From assembly GCA_019347575.1 (NCBI GenBank), contig JAHWKY010000030.1, forward strand, positions 1 through 60,869: DNA of 60,869 nt. Reading direction: 5' to 3'. The notes below the pieces were generated by a model. That model worked only from the letters and a program-made list of their open reading frames with translations, ran no database searches and had not been told where the DNA came from. The position numbers and the translations under genes were made by a program. The DNA is from Actinomycetota bacterium (GTDB lineage: Bacteria > Actinomycetota > Nitriliruptoria > Nitriliruptorales > Nitriliruptoraceae). This document shows positions 60,330 to 60,869 of the stretch, piece by piece. How positions within the stretch are numbered: the first letter of the stretch is position 1; every line of letters begins with the position of its first letter.

Positions 60330-60519
60330 TAGCGTCTGCAGCACCGGGCCGGCTGACCCGATAACGCCCTGTCGACCCGCGAGGGTCTGGCTCATAGCGA
60401 TGTGTCGCCGGTCCGGTGTTGCGCTGCGGTGTGGCTCAAGAGAGGCATGCCGGGAATCGGTCGGCATCAGGACTGTCCGCCGCGGCGTACTCACCGTCTC
60501 CACGACCAGGAGGTGAACC
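60330..60519 (+). ncRNA. Candidate IS110 bridge RNA region
   Basis: The roughly 190 bases upstream of the IS110-type transposase have no coding signal but show structure: GACCC-GCGA-GGGTC (60374-60387), a 5-bp stem closed by a GNRA tetraloop, and ATGCCG (60447-60452) pairing with CGGCAT (60462-60467) around a 9-base loop. TAGCGT at 60330-60335 fits the -10 pattern. IS110-group elements carry their bridge RNA in this left-end position. Exact boundaries and guide loops cannot be set, because the right end is outside the window. Confidence 0.45.
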
Positions 60520-60869
60520 ATGACGGTGATGATCGGGATCGACCCGCATAAGCGGACCCACACCGCGGTCGCGATCGACGAACGCGGCAAGACGCTGGAT
60601 GAGCTGCGGCTGGTGGCTGACCGCAGCCAGGTCGCCAAGCTGCTGGCCTGGGCAGACCGATTCGACGAGCGTCACTGGGCGGTCGAGGGAGCCAACGGGC
60701 TGGGGCGGATGCTCGCGGTCGGTCTGGTGTCGGCCGGAGAGCACGTGATCGACGTCCCGGCGACGCTCTCGGCTCGGATCCGCACGCTGGGCGGAACCCC
60801 GCACAAGAGCGATGCTCACGACGCTCGCTCAACAGCGCTGGCTGGCCGTCACCGTGACGACCTGCGACC
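60520..60869 (+). mobile_element. IS110-family transposase, 3'-truncated by window end
   Basis: The ATG at 60520 follows AGGAGGT. The visible 116 residues start MTVMIGIDPHKRTHTAVAID, with the first catalytic Asp of the RuvC-like DEDD domain in GIDPHK, the Glu in WAVEGANGLGRML, and LSARIRTLGGTPHKSDAHDARSTA leading to the third acidic residue. These are hallmarks of the IS110 transposase N-terminal domain. The C-terminal serine-containing Tnp domain and the right end are beyond the window. IS110 elements insert without flanking inverted repeats, guided by a bridge RNA. Confidence 0.92.

Overview
The window is very GC-rich, densely packed DNA from an actinobacterium. Mycothiol-type enzyme folds, a bc1 complex with a diheme QcrC-type cytochrome, SigA-type RpoD beside DnaG, and secreted proteases carrying triple cell-wall-binding repeat 2 (CWB2) domains suggest a Nitriliruptoria-like lineage. 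That placement is an inference from family knowledge; no rRNA is present.

Layout. 1-1598: a TadB-like fragment abuts a 3'-truncated thioesterase (rearrangement or assembly join), then a maleylpyruvate-isomerase-family gene. 1606-8216: two aldehyde dehydrogenase subunits resembling a split ALDH16, a KhtTU-type cation/proton antiporter, deoC and glyS. 8295-13394: a protease block with a CWB2-anchored subtilase, and a second subtilase ending in a tryptophan-every-five repeat that is translationally coupled to a membrane sensor protein. 13494-17934: small proteins, the NAD-salvage pair pncA-pncB, and an M61 peptidase. 18177-23199: dnaG, rpoD, yqgE, an HTH protein and a small Rieske protein. 23216-27652: a split MMPL/RND exporter and a GT1-type glycosyltransferase without a canonical start codon. 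27677-33805: DJ-1/PfpI, macro domain, MDR oxidoreductase, Wzy-type ligase with TPRs, tRNA-Asn, a second HTH protein, an ACT-domain protein and a DsbA-fold protein. 33886-37289: cytochrome bc1 operon (qcrC, qcrA, qcrB plus a coupled four-helix protein). 37388-42049: a molybdate ABC operon into which an NfeD-stomatin pair is inserted. 42116-46425: PAS/GAF histidine kinase coupled to an orphan E1-alpha dehydrogenase, an EamA transporter and an AlkA-type glycosylase. 46476-59662: mostly surface and secreted enzymes: a six-hairpin glycosidase-like protein, a giant M4 protease (FN3 and CWB2), DoxX, GT2, an alpha/beta hydrolase and a ceramidase-like protein. 59727-60869: a CAT-anticodon tRNA, a non-coding stretch, and the start of an IS110-family element with a candidate bridge RNA.

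How the genes work together. Neighbours are frequently coupled by 4-base GTGA/ATGA overlaps, and these fix many start codons. A -10 hexamer of form TA(C/G)NNT lies exactly 6 bases (once 7) before the start codon of seven genes, which indicates leaderless transcription. The strongest candidates for something undescribed are the Trp-repeat subtilase plus membrane sensor pair, the modA-nfeD-stomatin-modB-modC arrangement, the two HTH/LAGLIDADG-like paralogues, and the structured RNA upstream of the IS110 transposase.
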